Assembly: GCA_948567375.1 (NCBI GenBank)
Contig: OX419758.1
Location: forward strand, 67,113,965-67,177,964
DNA: 64,000 bases
Direction: 5' to 3'
Origin: Lunularia cruciata
Taxonomy: Eukaryota > Streptophyta > Marchantiopsida > Lunulariales > Lunulariaceae
The position numbers were made by a program, and so were the translations under genes. Below the pieces are notes generated by a model that did not search any database, was not told where the DNA came from, and saw only the letters and a list, made by a program, of their open reading frames with translations. The first letter of the stretch is position 1, and each line of letters opens with the position of its first letter. Of the stretch, positions 46,073-57,383 are shown one piece after another.

Positions 46073-46627
46073 TGTCACGCCATTTGTAGTTCCGCATTTA
46101 GATGCTCGGACACTGGAGTTCCAGTGATGGTAGTTAGAGTTATTCTAGCAGTTTCTCAAGGACTACTTTCCGACGGTTAGATTTTGTGTTCGGGGTACTG
46201 ACTTCATGGTGGGGCCCACCGTCACTTTGCACCGTTTGCACCGTCAAGTGTGCCGTCAGCGGGACCGTTAGGGTTTCAGGGCTAGCTTGAGTCCAGGGGG
46301 TATAGTTTTGAAGTGAGCTCCAGAGAGCTCACTTCTCTGATGTTGAGCCTTCGAGTTCCTGGCTATGGTGGACAGAGGCCGGCGAGCGTCACCTGGATTC
46401 TCTATGCTTGAGTGGTTATGGCTTGACTGTAATCAGTGCCCAGTTGTTGGCAATTTATAGAGTGACAGATCAAGTACTGATCTGAGTTGAGTTGAGTTGA
46501 GAGTGTTAAGCAATATGATTATTGTGGCACTTTAGAGTCTATGTATGACTTATGTGTGAGTTGTGCTTTTATAGTGTATGATGTTGACAGCGATGTATGT
46601 TGTGTAGCGATGTATATACGCACGACA
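46073..46627 (+). repeat. Right-hand LTR of C
   Basis: 555 bp from TGTCACGCC to CGCACGACA, with TGTC/GACA inverted ends, followed by the TAAG duplication. If the polypurine tract and primer site define the LTR instead, it starts at about 45966 (TGTGGCAC) and ends near 46511-46522, and the last 107 bp are an extra partial LTR. Confidence 0.75.
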
Positions 46628-48888
46628 TAAGCAATGAGTGGGTTTCACCCATTTTCATTGTCCCAAAGAAGAAAATTGGGAAGATTGGAGTGTGCCAAGA
46701 TTTCCGCAAGAAAGGATCATCATCCCTTGCCTTTTACCAATACAATTTTGGACCAAGTAGTTGGTCATCCTTGCTATAGTTTTTTTGATGGATTTTTAGG
46801 GTATAATCAAGTGTCCATCCAAGAAGAGAACAAGGGTAAAACTACATTCACTACTGATTGGGGCAACTTTGCTTACAATCAAATGCCCTTTGGGTTGTGT
46901 AATGCTCTTGCTACTTTCTAGTAAATGATCAATGCAATCTTCAAGGATTTTTTTCCACAAATTTATGGAAGTCTTCATTGATGATTCTTGTATGTTTGGG
47001 CAAAGAGATGTACATTTGGATTACCTTTGCCAAACTTTTGAAAGGTGTCGGTTTGTCATTACACATGGAGAAATGCCTCTTTGCAATGACAGAGGGAATT
47101 CTTTTGGGGCATCAAGTCTCAATCCAAGGTATTGAAGTTGATGTTGAGAAGGTAAAAGTTGTCTCAGCTTTGGAATCCATAAAAAACATACAAGAGTTGA
47201 GAGCCTTCTTAGGATATGTCAAATACTACAGATGCTTTGTTTCAAACTATGTGGTGCTTGTTGCACCCCTTAAAAAGCTTCTAAAGAAGTCTAAAGACTA
47301 TTTGTGGGAAGCAAGTCAAGAAGAAGCTTTCCAGGTATTGAAGAAGAAACTGGTTGAAGCACGAATCACGAGGGCTCTGAACTGGGAATGCCCTTTTCGT
47401 ATATATGTGGATACTTTGTCCATGGCAATTGGACAAAGTATTGAGTAGTCTTGAGCAAAAGGACAACAAGAAGAAGGATTACCTAATCTATTATGCCAAC
47501 CAACAACTTTTAGTTTCAGAGAGAATTATTTGATGAATGAAAGAGAAGCACTCAGAATGGTTTATGCCTGCAAGAAGTTTTGCCACTACCTGTTGGGATA
47601 CAAGTTTGTCTTCTATGTTGACCATTACATGTTGCAACATTTGGTCAAGAAAGCAAACTTGTCTGGGCAAATTGTTAGATGAATCTTGTTATTACAAGAA
47701 TTCACATATATTGTACAAGGAAAGGAGCTTTGCATTCTAACATGGACTTCTTATCCAGGTTAGAAACTCAAGACCAAGAATAGGAGGTCGACAATAGGTT
47801 CCATGACAAAGAGTTATATTAGTTAATAGCAATGCAAAGTACAAGGTATGCAGCAAAATATCATTATCTTCATACTCTCCAATGTCCTGATGGGCTGGAC
47901 CCGGAGTAGAGGGCAGTCTTTCTCAAGAAAATGGGGCCATATCAGCTTAAACATAGCATTTTATTCAAGATGAGGGAAGACGAGGTACTTTGGTGATGCT
48001 TGGAGTCATACGAGGTCGGAGGAGTAATTGAGACTTTACACTCTGAAGCATCTGGTGCACATTATGCCTTGAAGAATATTATAAAGAAGATTCTTTCCTT
48101 GGGGTACTTGTGGCCTATGTATAAAGACACACATGCCCATATCCAAAGCTATGGCACTTGTCAGAGAACAAGAAAGCCAACGGCTACGTCCCAATGGCCT
48201 TTGAGACCAATTTTACCATTGGCTCTATTTGAAAAATGTGGAATTGATTTTGTAAGACCAATACAATTTGTAACCCAAGTCACAAGAAAACAATACATTT
48301 TGGTTTGCACTAACAATGCTACCAAGATGGTCGAAGCTGAAGCAACTCACAGAGATGATGCAAAAACAATGGCAGAATTTTTCTTTCAACATATCATCTC
48401 TCGATACGGATGTCCTCTAGAATTGGTCAGTGACAAAGGGACACATTTCTTGAATTCTATGATGGAAGCGTTAACCAAATACTTTCAGATTAAACATAAG
48501 AAGACTACTCCTTATAATCCCAAAGCAAATGTGTGGTGCACACATTTTCCTTTTTTTGATCTATTTATTAGCATTTGAGGGAAGAAGTAAACACAGAAAG
48601 CCAAATTGCAAAAGAATGAATGGACGGAAGTGACTTTGGAGGGAATCCAAAGAAGGTGAGATCAGATCCAATGATGGAGGTACTCAAAAGAGGGGTACAA
48701 TGGAAAAAGTCCAAAGAGCATCATCTTCGGATTGGGAAGCACAGGCGATACAAAGACCATCTAAAAACCTTTGTACGTGGCAAGAAAGTACACTTCAAGA
48801 AACGGCAGAGGCAGAAGAAGCATGTCTTGACAATGATAGGACAGCAATACGCAAAAGAGAGGAAGTCAAATTTGAAATTGACTGAAGA

Positions 48889-51800
48889 ATGACTACAATT
48901 CGGGGTAATATAAAATTGCGATTGCGCATGGACAAGTTGAATATGCCAAGTAAATTTCCAATTCCTCTGAGTAGTCATCCTGCAGTAATGCATGTTAGGA
49001 AGCCAATTGAGAGAGCAATTTTCCAAAATCCAGAAGGGGTTAGAGTGTCTCATCCAGGAGAAGGCATAGTCTTTCAGTGCCAAAGAACGAGGGAGTAGAT
49101 CATGGCAAAGAAGGTCACAAATGCTCTGGTGGTGTAAAGTTTTGCAATTTGTAGGTTAGATGTGGTAGCCAGAATCAAAGTCTTGAATAGACTTTGTATT
49201 ACATTTTTAGCATGGAATTGGAATTTCAGTTTCCTAGGATTGATGGCAGAGATAGCTGCCAATAATTGTGAGGAGGGCCCTAAAGTCAAAGGGAAGAGAG
49301 GGCATCCGGCTTGATGGACTGAGTCGGACTGGAGGTTAGTGTTGGGGAAGAAAGCAAGAGAATCGATGGGGATCACCTAATATCGGAAATGTGATGCTGC
49401 AAAAGAAACGGCAGAAATCTAAAATTCTTTCTTTGCTCCGAGAACAACAAATGGTTACAAGGTGGAGTCCTATTGGGATCCGATTAGACAAAGTATTGTG
49501 GGGGCAATTATGGCCATGTTCAAACCAGAACATACAACTTACGTGAACATGCAGCAAGCAGTCTCCTTCCACCAGATGTTTGTAGGGGTAAAGGTGAATT
49601 GGGCAAAGTGTTTTCACCACCAAACAAGGCAGATAGTGATCAATTGGAGGACAGGTTTGCCTCCCCATTATTTTGCACCATTTGTAGCACATTTCTACTT
49701 CGGTTTGAATTTGCTAACAATAGAGGAGAGGCATTGCATGGTGTCACATTTCCATCTTGATTTAAGATGGGAAGCGGATGAAGAAGAGCAACAATATATA
49801 ACACACTTGCGAGCCAATGATGACCACTTCTCGAAGACGGGATAATGGAAGATGGAAGAAGTCACAAGTCTGAAGAAGAAGAAGCGCAATAAACCCAAAG
49901 AAGCAAAGTTGCCTCTAGCTCAAAGGAAGACTTGAAGATTGGTTTTGCAGAGTAAGAAGATGGTGAGAGAAGCATCATCAAAATTAGAGTCTGAAGAAGA
50001 AACAGAGTCGCAAGGAGAGGAATCAGAAGAAGATGAACTCACTTTACAAAGTGAGGAGTTTGGAAGTGAGAGTGAGGGGGAACCTGAGGTTCAGCAAGCG
50101 GTTGGAGTCAGTGAAGCTTGCCATGCAATAATTGACAGAGTACTTGGAACAACGAATCACTGCGTAGCCCTGGTGGTAGACAAGCACAGGCCGGAAAAAT
50201 ACAAGGAGTATCTTGCAGGGCCAAGTTCAATAGGTAAAGAAGAAGAGAGCTCAGAAGCGGTGTCTCTAAAGATACAAAGATCACGACTTTGGCAGAAGGA
50301 GCCGATGGAAGAGCCAAAGTACAAAGATGGGGACAAAGAGGAAGAGAACTTTGGTGGGGTATAGTATCTAACGAAGGTTGTCACAACATTCCTGGAACTA
50401 TTGAAGGAGCATTAGAAAGTAATTCCCCAAGATCGTAGAAAGGTGACGAATGAGTTGCAGGTGGTGAAGTATCTGTTGAGTGAAGTGAAGGGGTTGCAGG
50501 AGCAAGAAGTCCAAAGAAATGAAGAAATTGAAGAACTTCGGAGGGATGAAGCCTTGAAGAAGAAGACTTTTGAGATGTTACAAGAGAGTTGTGAGTCAAG
50601 AGGGAAAGAACTGCAGAAGCAAGCGGAGGAATTGAAGGAGCAGGCAATGTTGCTGAGCAAAATGAAGGAGGAAGTGAGTGATGTGTGCATCAAGAATATT
50701 CATTTGAAGGCAACGGCAGCGATAATGGAGTAGGAGTTGGACAGCTTGAAGAAGAGTGCAGCCGGGAAGGATCAAGCATGGCAGAGAGAGTTAGCAATCA
50801 GGCATGAAGAAGAAGAAAGATTGCCTGAGCTGGTACAAAGTGCTGAGCTATGAAGTTCACAATAGGCAAAGGAGAAAAAGATGCTCGCTGCTGAGTACAA
50901 AGATGAGTTGAAGATGTACTGTGAAGAGCTGAAGGCAGAGCTGTAACACCCATTTGTGCATGTGTGTGGTATTGTGATATTTAGCTTGGTATTACAAGTA
51001 CTTAAGAAATATTATTTATATAGAGATAAAGGATGGTTCTATATTAGTCATAGTTAGCTAAAGTTAGTCATAGCTAAGATAGAGGGGACCTTACTTTAGA
51101 GGAAGTAGAAAAGATGAGCACCACTATTTTGGATTTTAGTGTGTTGACTTGGTATTATTCCTAGGTGTTTGGCTTTGAGGAAAGAGTTGAGAACTCTTGG
51201 GCCGCAAGCCTTTTTTTTTTGGATTCTTCTATAGTCCAAGGATAGCCCATGTGAAGGAATCCTTGACTTAGTGGTTGGGTCAAGATAAGACCACATGCTT
51301 AGGGGAATATGCCCATGTGAATGGATATTCCTTTCTACTTTTTGACTTTACTTGACTTTTAGTCTAGTAACTTGAGTTACTACGGTAATTAGTAACTTTG
51401 GTACGTAACTATTTCACAAGTATATAAACAAGGGGTGAGGAGGTACTCATCATCCTTTCATTTGCAACTATCTCTCTCTCATTGAGTTCTCTAGTGAGCA
51501 ATGTCTTGAGTCTTGGAGTGTTAGTCTTGGAGGAGTATGATGGAGTTGGGGTTCCTTGCCTTCTTAGTCCATGGTGCACTACCATAATAGCCATCAGAGG
51601 TTCATCCTGAGTAAGAGACAAGCCAGCTCACAGAGCAATCATGAGGGTATGAATCGGAATTGGTGGGAGACATGGCAGGAAAATTGAGAGCTATGTTGTG
51701 CACTGAGGTTGAAGGGAGATTGGAAGAAGCACGTCTACATGAGCTAAAATTGCCTGTACAGGAAACTCGGAAGAGGAGAGTTAAAGATGTAGATATGAAT

Positions 51801-52175
51801 ACTTTGCTGATCCGATTGAGGGAGAGAGTAGATCAGAAGATGTTAGAAGTAGGGGACAACGTCAGTCTCTGATTAGATTTAGTCAATTCAGAGTTAGAGA
51901 GAATTAGGAATAGTGTGACAAGGGAGAGGAAGTCCGATGTTGCAGAAATCGGAATACAAGTGTCATTGGACTTGTTATTTGATACATTAGAGAAGAGTGG
52001 GTCAGGAGATAAAGAGATAGATAAGTCACTCCTTAGTGCAATTGTAGTTCCTAGTAAAGAAGTAGTAGAAATAGTGAAGGAATTAGTAGTTGTAGATATA
52101 CCCAAAGAAGGAGAAGTGATAGGAAGATCATCGGATTTGAAAGTTGATGATGAAGTAGACATCGAATCGGAGTAG
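48889..52175 (+). pseudogene. LTR-encoded ORF, copy 2 (863-codon frame)
   Basis: From ATG 48889 (MTTIRGNIKLRLRMDKLNM) one frame runs to the stop at 52173 once the 695 bp of A4 plus duplication are subtracted: 863 codons and no frameshift. Nonsense codons break it, for example before IMAKKVTNAL and near 49131, 49315, 49378, 49420, 49843, 50362 and 50413. Parts: globular residues 1-330 (ARIKVLNRLCITFLAWNWNF, TTNGYKVESYWDP, HYFAPFVAHFYFGLNLL); Lys-rich KKKKRNKPKEAK; acidic SEEETESQGEESEEDEL; then about 400 residues of coiled coil. No known domain recognised. It could be an accessory structural or regulatory protein. Confidence 0.75.
50942..51630 (+). repeat. A4: solo LTR of family A
   Basis: 689 bp, TGTAACACCC...CAGCTCA, with a perfect 6-bp duplication CAGAGC (50936-50941 and 51631-51636). 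Removing it rejoins the coiled-coil frame of the LTR ORF exactly. It is the third layer of nesting (D+, then D-LTR2, then A4). Confidence 0.93.
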
Positions 52176-53603
52176 TAAGAGTTTTGAGATAGGAAGAGGC
52201 AGATATGGAGAGATGGATTGTCAGTTTGGATCTGTAGGTAGTAAGAGATGTTAGGAAGTGGTGCATAAGTAGGAAAAACTGCCATTTGCTTCAGTATTTA
52301 AGGAGAGCATTCGTAGTACTATGTTGTTCAGTATTCATATTTTTGAAGATAGATAAAGCAAAGTGTTGGGTTTCAATACTCGTCGCTTGAGCTTAATTCC
52401 GATTGTCAATTCTGTGTTTGTGGTTGTGAGTGTGTGGAGAATTTTGAAGTGCAAGTCAATGTGTCGGTGGATGTTGGATTTTGTAGCCTTGATCTTCATT
52501 TTGTGTGTTTGATCTTGAGTGAAATGCAATCAGAGCAATGCCTTGACAAATCTGAGAGGAATTGTAGTGTTGGTAGTATTCTGCATTTGTGAGTGCAGCA
52601 CGAAGTTGATGTGAAGCAATTTCAATCAAGGAAGTTGTGCCTTCAATGGAAGAGTGGAACACAATTCTGATGCAAAACCATTCTTTGTAGTGAAGTGCCG
52701 TCTTCGAAAGAATCTGAATCATCACAAATCAAGAGTTGTTTGGATAGAATTTGCTATGTTGTGATTATGTGTGTGTGTGTGTGTATTTGTGACAAGTTGT
52801 CAAGATTGTGAGCTTGTTACTCTCTTTTGGGTGTAGTTTCTACTTGAGAGATTAAAGACGCAACCAAGAAGAACTACATGTTAATGTTTGACTTTGTATG
52901 TGACCAATTATGAATCATATCTCTACGGGAACGAACCTTACTTACCCAATTACCACAAAAGTGATATTTGCCAGGTTGTCACAAAATGGCCTAACAAAGA
53001 AGGGCAATGGGTTACTCTACAAAATTATGAATAAGGTGATTGTCAATTATGCCTATGACTAGGATACAAAGTTACCAGCCGTGTTGTGGGCATATCAAAC
53101 GACAAAAAATATTACAACCATACTCCATACTCCATACTTCTTGACATACGGCTTGCACCTCCTACCAGTTGAATTTGAGGTACCAACGTATCGGATTTTG
53201 TGTGAGGAACGGTTGTTAGAGGAAGAAAGTCAAGATCTTTGGATCCATGAACTGATATAGTTAGAAGAGAAAAGAGACAATGCAATGCAAATCACAAAAG
53301 AAGTACAAGAACAAAGGAAGGTTAGGCACAATAAGCACATCAAGACTATGATGGTTTGCAAGGGCAACTTGGTTTTGTTATACAACAATTGCCAAATATT
53401 TTTTCCAAGCAAACTGCATTTGAGATGGATGGGTTCCTATCGAGTCCTTCATCTTTATGACAACGGGTCCATCCAACTTGCAGACTTGGAGGGGCAACTA
53501 TTTGCTACTCGAGTTAATGGGTGGAGAGTTTGGAAATATTGGACGATAAACTTGGAGGTCTTTAAGACACCCAAGGTCTATGTTCACGAGGACGTTCTTA
53601 TTT

Positions 53604-53616
53604 GAGGGAGGAGGTA
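53604..53616 (+). other. Polypurine tract of D+
   Basis: GAGGGAGGAGGTA follows the integrase stop and directly precedes TGTGGTACCC. It fixes the start of the D LTR. Confidence 0.75.
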
Positions 53617-54129
53617 TGTGGTACCCACATTTTTGTTTTTTTCTTATATATGAAGAAGAAGTGTACAGATGAAGTCATATTGCACTTGTATAACATCAAA
53701 AGGTGAAGAATGGAGTCGTCGGGTTGTAATCCAAAGTAAAGTGACTTTGTGTCAAAAGACAAAGTACTCGGAGGGGTCATATCAGCATTCAACCCAAAGT
53801 AAGGAGAATTTGGCTTGGGGGCGCTCAACCAAAGGCAAGGATAGTGTAACAACTTTCCTTTGGGGTTGAACATTCAAGAAGGTACCGCGCATAAAAAATG
53901 GTTGGCCTATGAGCGGGAGAAAATCAATAGTGATAGGAGTATGTAGGAGGTGTGATTTCTTGTAGAAACTCAAAGTGAAGAAAGACGGAAGAGGCTGCCA
54001 CTATAAGATTTGGGATAGAGCCAAAGAGATGACAAGTAACTTTCCAGTGCCATTAAGAAGTTGTCTTGAGGGAGATCATAGAAAAGGGAGTGTAGTAAGG
54101 GACGCATTGGTGCATCGAGAGGAAGTTAG

Positions 54130-56587
54130 GAGAGTTAGTCCGAGAATCAGTTAGAGTGGAGGAGAGTAAGATGAGAGGTGGGAAGAAGAACTTGGAATTC
54201 ATAGTGAGGAATCATGGGATTTGGAGATTAGATGTGATTGCAAAAATCAAAGTCTTGAGTAGACTTTGGATCACATTTTTGGCGTGGAACTGGAACCTTA
54301 GCTTTTCAGGTTTCATGACCAAGATTATCGAGAGTAAATGTCTTGATGGACCGGAGGAAAAGGGGTAAGAGAGGAAATCTGGCTTGCTAGTTAGAGTCGG
54401 ATTGGAGGTAAGTACTCAAAAGAGAGGTGGTTGAGGAGTACGATGCCACGTTCTTGGGGAAAGTGGAAGTTGCTGAAGAAACCCAAGAAGTGAGAGATGC
54501 ATTTTCTTCAAAACACACAAAGAATGGTTATAAAGTCAAGAGCTATAAGGATTCTCTGAGGAGAAGCATTGTAGGAGCAATGATGCTTATCTTCAAGCCG
54601 GAGAAAACTACCTATATGATGAAGCATTAAGCGGTGTTCTTCCATAAGATGTTTGCAAAAGAGCCAATCAAGTGGACGAAGTGCTTCCATCAGCATACAA
54701 GACAAATGGTGTAGAACTTGTGGGACAAGTTGCCTCCACACTACATTGTGTTGTTTGCAGCCCACTTCTATTTGGGATTGAATTTGCTAAATTTGGCAAA
54801 GAGACACAAGATGGTATTGCACTTCTATCCTGATTTGAGAAAAGATTTTGATGCAGAGGAGCAGCAATACATTCTACAAATCAGAAGTAGTGATGAGTAC
54901 TATGCACAAATGAAGCAGAGCATGCATGTGGGGTTGAATACTCCAAAGTTGAAGAAGAGGACTCAATGAGGAGAAGAAGAAGAAGTAGCGGCGATGAGAC
55001 AGTGGAAGATCAAAAAAGTAAACCCGAGGAAAGGCCTGGTGGTAATTGCATCATTGGAAGAAGAATCAGAAGGGGAAGCCAAGTATAGGTCAGAAGACAC
55101 AAAGAAGGAGGAAGAACCTGAACTCATGTTGCAGAGTGGTGAAGCAAGCAGTGAGAGTGAAGATGGAGTAGAGATGCAGCTTGTACCAGAGGAAGACGAA
55201 GAGAAGTTGGAGATGGTAGAGGCATGTAACTCAAGACAAGAAGAAGAAGTTCTAGAGAAGGAGGAAAAGAGGCTGATCATTCAGAGAGGTGTCAGTTCCA
55301 AAAGGAAGGTGACATATGATGTGGGGCCGAGTAGAAGAAGAGAATTGGAGAGTGGAAGTTCATGAAGTGAAGAATCTATCCCCATAAGATGACTACAACT
55401 AAGAAGAAGAGTGTCAAGTGAAGAAGAAGTAAAGAAGGAGAAAAGCCTGCAAGCTAAGGTAAACTAGAGTGGAGGAGTAGAGTATTTGTGGGAGGTTGTA
55501 TGCCCATTGTTAGTGAAGTTGGAAGAGAAGAAGAAAGAGATGCAATCAAAGTATCCTGAGGTAAAGACTGTGTTGCAAGTGTTGGTGAGATTAGAGAAAG
55601 AGAACTTGGAGTTGAAGGAGAGCCTAATCCAAGGAGAGGAGCAGAGGGAAGTACTATGAGTAGATTCAGTAGTATAGAATCAATTAATTGAAAATTTGAA
55701 GAAGAAAGTAGGAAGTATAGAGAGGATAATCAAGTAGAATATCATAGCAAGAGAAAAATAGAGAGCGGAGTATGAAATCTTGAAATAGCAATTTGCTGAT
55801 TCAGAATTAGAAATCATTCATGCTATGGCAAGAGTAGCAAAGAAGGAGCAAGAGCTTGATAGAGTGATGGAGAGTGTAGAAGAGAAGAAGCAGCTTTGGC
55901 AAAGAGAGTTGACATTGAGATATAGAGAAGAAGAAGGATTGCATGGTTACTTTGTAATCTGGAAGAGAAGATTGTTCAAAAGGAGAAGGAGACAATGAAG
56001 GCCAAATTTGAGGCAGAACTGGCAATGTATAGGGAAGATTGGCTGGTGCATCAAGAATAGGAGAGAAAGATGAGGCTTGAGCCACTAAGAGAGATTGTAA
56101 CGAAGATGAATGTGATGTTGAGTACAGAAGCCAATGTGAGGATTGAGGAAACAATATTGCATGAGTTGAAGTTGTTGGTGTAGGAGACAAGAAGGGGAAA
56201 TACAAAAGATAAAGATTTGAATGTTTTGTTGATTAGTCTCAAAACTTGTGTAGATAGGAAGACATTGAAAATGGAAGACAATATCACGATCAGATTAGAT
56301 TTAGTTAGGCTAGAGATAGATAAACTTTGGAAAGATGTAAGAGTAAAGCCCAAAGTCGATGAAGCAGGAGTACATATACCTTTGGAGTTACCATTTGAGA
56401 CATTAGAAAAGAGTGGGTTGGAAGATAAAGAGTTAGATAAGATGCCTACTAGTGTAATTGTAGTTTAGAGTGAAGAAGTAGAAATAGTGAAAGATTTAGA
56501 AGACTCAGATAGACCTGAGGACAAAATAGTATGTGAGATTACTTTGGGATTGGAAGCCAAGGAAGAAGTAGACATTGAATTGGATTA
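54130..56587 (+). pseudogene. LTR-encoded ORF of D+ (subfamily II)
   Basis: Pieces read MRGGKKNLEFIVRNHGIWRL, KVLSRLWITFLAWNWNLSFS, TKNGYKVKSYKDS, HYIVLFAAHFYLGLNLLNLA, an acidic Glu/Ser block (55040-55240), a coiled coil with KEQELDRVMESVEEKKQLWQ (55840-55900) and KTCVDRKTLKMEDNITIRLD near 56240. It ends before TAG 56586. Stops and frameshifts are frequent. The same blocks with many replacements in subfamily I show that this was a real protein before the subfamilies split. Confidence 0.7.
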
Positions 56588-56704
56588 GAAACAATTTTGA
56601 GATTTTGAGAGGCAGATATGAAGAGGTGCATTGTCATTTTGGATCTGCAAGTAGGAAAATTTGTTAGGAAATGGTATAGTGGTTAGTAATTGTTGATTGC
56701 TTGC

Positions 56705-56712
56705 CTATTTAA
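56705..56712 (+). promoter_or_regulatory. TATA-like box of the D+ 3' LTR
   Basis: TATTTAAA lies about 120 bp after the ORF end, at the same relative place as TATTTAAG in D-LTR1 and D-LTR2. Confidence 0.45.
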
Positions 56713-57383
56713 AGGAGGCATTCATAGTATGTTGTTGTTCAATATTCATAATTTCTAAGAATAGATAAAATGAAGTGCTGATTTTGGTGCTTGTTGCTTG
56801 AGCTTGATTCCGAGTATCAACATTGTGATTGTGTTTGTGAGTGTGTAAAGAATTTCAAAGTGCAAGTCAATGTGCTTGTTGGATGTTGGATTCCATAACC
56901 TTGATCTTCATTCTGTGTGTTTGATCCTAAGTGAAGTGCTATTGGAACACTGCCTTAAGAGATCCGAGAGGAATTATAGTGTTGTAGTATTTTGCATTTG
57001 TGAGTGCAGTGCAAAGTTGATGTGAAGCAATTTTGATCGAGGAAGTTGTGCCTTCAGTGGAAGAGTGGAATACAATTTTGAGGCAAAGTTGTTTTGCAGT
57101 GAAGTGCAATTTTTAGGAGAATTTGAATTATCACAATCAAGATTGTTTGGAAAGATTTGATGAAGTTGTGATTATGTGTGACAAATTGTTGTGATGAGAC
57201 TACGATTCAATGCTTGTTACTCTCTTCTAGGTATAGTTGCTACTTGAGAGATTAAAGAAACAATCAAAAAGGACTACATTATGACATTTGACTTTTTATT
57301 TGACCAATTCTGAACTGTATCTCTACGGGAATGAACTTTACTTACTTGATTACCGCAAAAGTGATATTTGCCAGATTGTCACA

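Larger units (their letters stand above)
38188..46627 (+). mobile_element. C: Ty3/gypsy element encoding DNA methyltransferase and PHD finger
   Basis: The 8,440-bp insertion in the D+ RT is flanked by TAAG (38184-38187 and 46628-46631). If five bases are counted the duplication is TTAAG/ATAAG. Order: partial LTR, Met-type primer site, 1.3-kb leader, gag with two CCHC knuckles, protease, cytosine-5 methyltransferase, RNase H, integrase, PHD finger, G-rich polypurine tract, LTR. RT is deleted. From about 41000 to 45796 all domains share one frame, so they were one polyprotein. Family C has different base use (more GC, GTGG-rich) from its A/T-rich neighbours. Confidence 0.92.
48532..52984 (+). 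mobile_element. D-LTR2: solo LTR of family D, split by A4
   Basis: TGTGGTGCACACATTTTCC to GCCAGGTTGTCACA, with an exact AAATG duplication (48527-48531 and 52985-52989) inside the D+ integrase. Without A4 and its 6-bp duplication it is 3,758 bp, almost the same as the 3,767-bp LTR of D+. This is strong support that the free-standing units are solo LTRs. It carries the best-preserved copy of the LTR ORF. Confidence 0.9.
46628..53603 (+). pseudogene. D+ pol (RT, RNase H, integrase), split by D-LTR2
   Basis: [40 protein letters not shown] and FIDDSCMFG (about 46975), with frameshifts near 46700 and 46990. RNase H: VYVDTLSMAIG-like block and YVDHYMLQHL (about 47390-47650). Integrase: TCQRTRKPTA, GIDFVRP, LVSDKGTHFLNSMMEALT (about 48420). 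The frame is cut at NPKAN by D-LTR2 and resumes at 52985 with GLTKKGNGLLYKI, so the Glu of D,D,E is already Lys. The C-terminal tail (LHLRWMGSYRVLHLYDNGSI) ends at 53603. It is not functional. Confidence 0.82.
37927..57383 (+). mobile_element. D+: family D element with 3.77-kb 3' LTR, interrupted by C and D-LTR2
   Basis: Pieces are 37927-38187 (protease-RT linker and RT start), 46628-48531 (RT, RNase H, integrase core), 52985-53616 (integrase C-terminus, polypurine tract) and 53617-57383 (3' LTR). The joins are exact: removing C restores CTTAAGC as in D1, and removing D-LTR2 restores CAAATGGCC as in D1. The 5' LTR, gag and most of the protease are missing. The left edge meets D-LTR5 in inverted orientation. 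Confidence 0.85.
53617..57383 (+). repeat. 3' LTR of D+ (3,767 bp)
   Basis: TGTGGTACCCACATTTTTG to GCCAGATTGTCACA, with TGTG/CACA inverted ends. It holds a subfamily II copy of the long ORF, a TATA-like box and an R-U5 part. The terminal 60 or so bases (GATTACCGCAAAAGTGATAT...) are nearly the same in all D LTRs although the rest has diverged. The outer flank is GGTAT, with no partner because the 5' end is lost. Confidence 0.88.
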
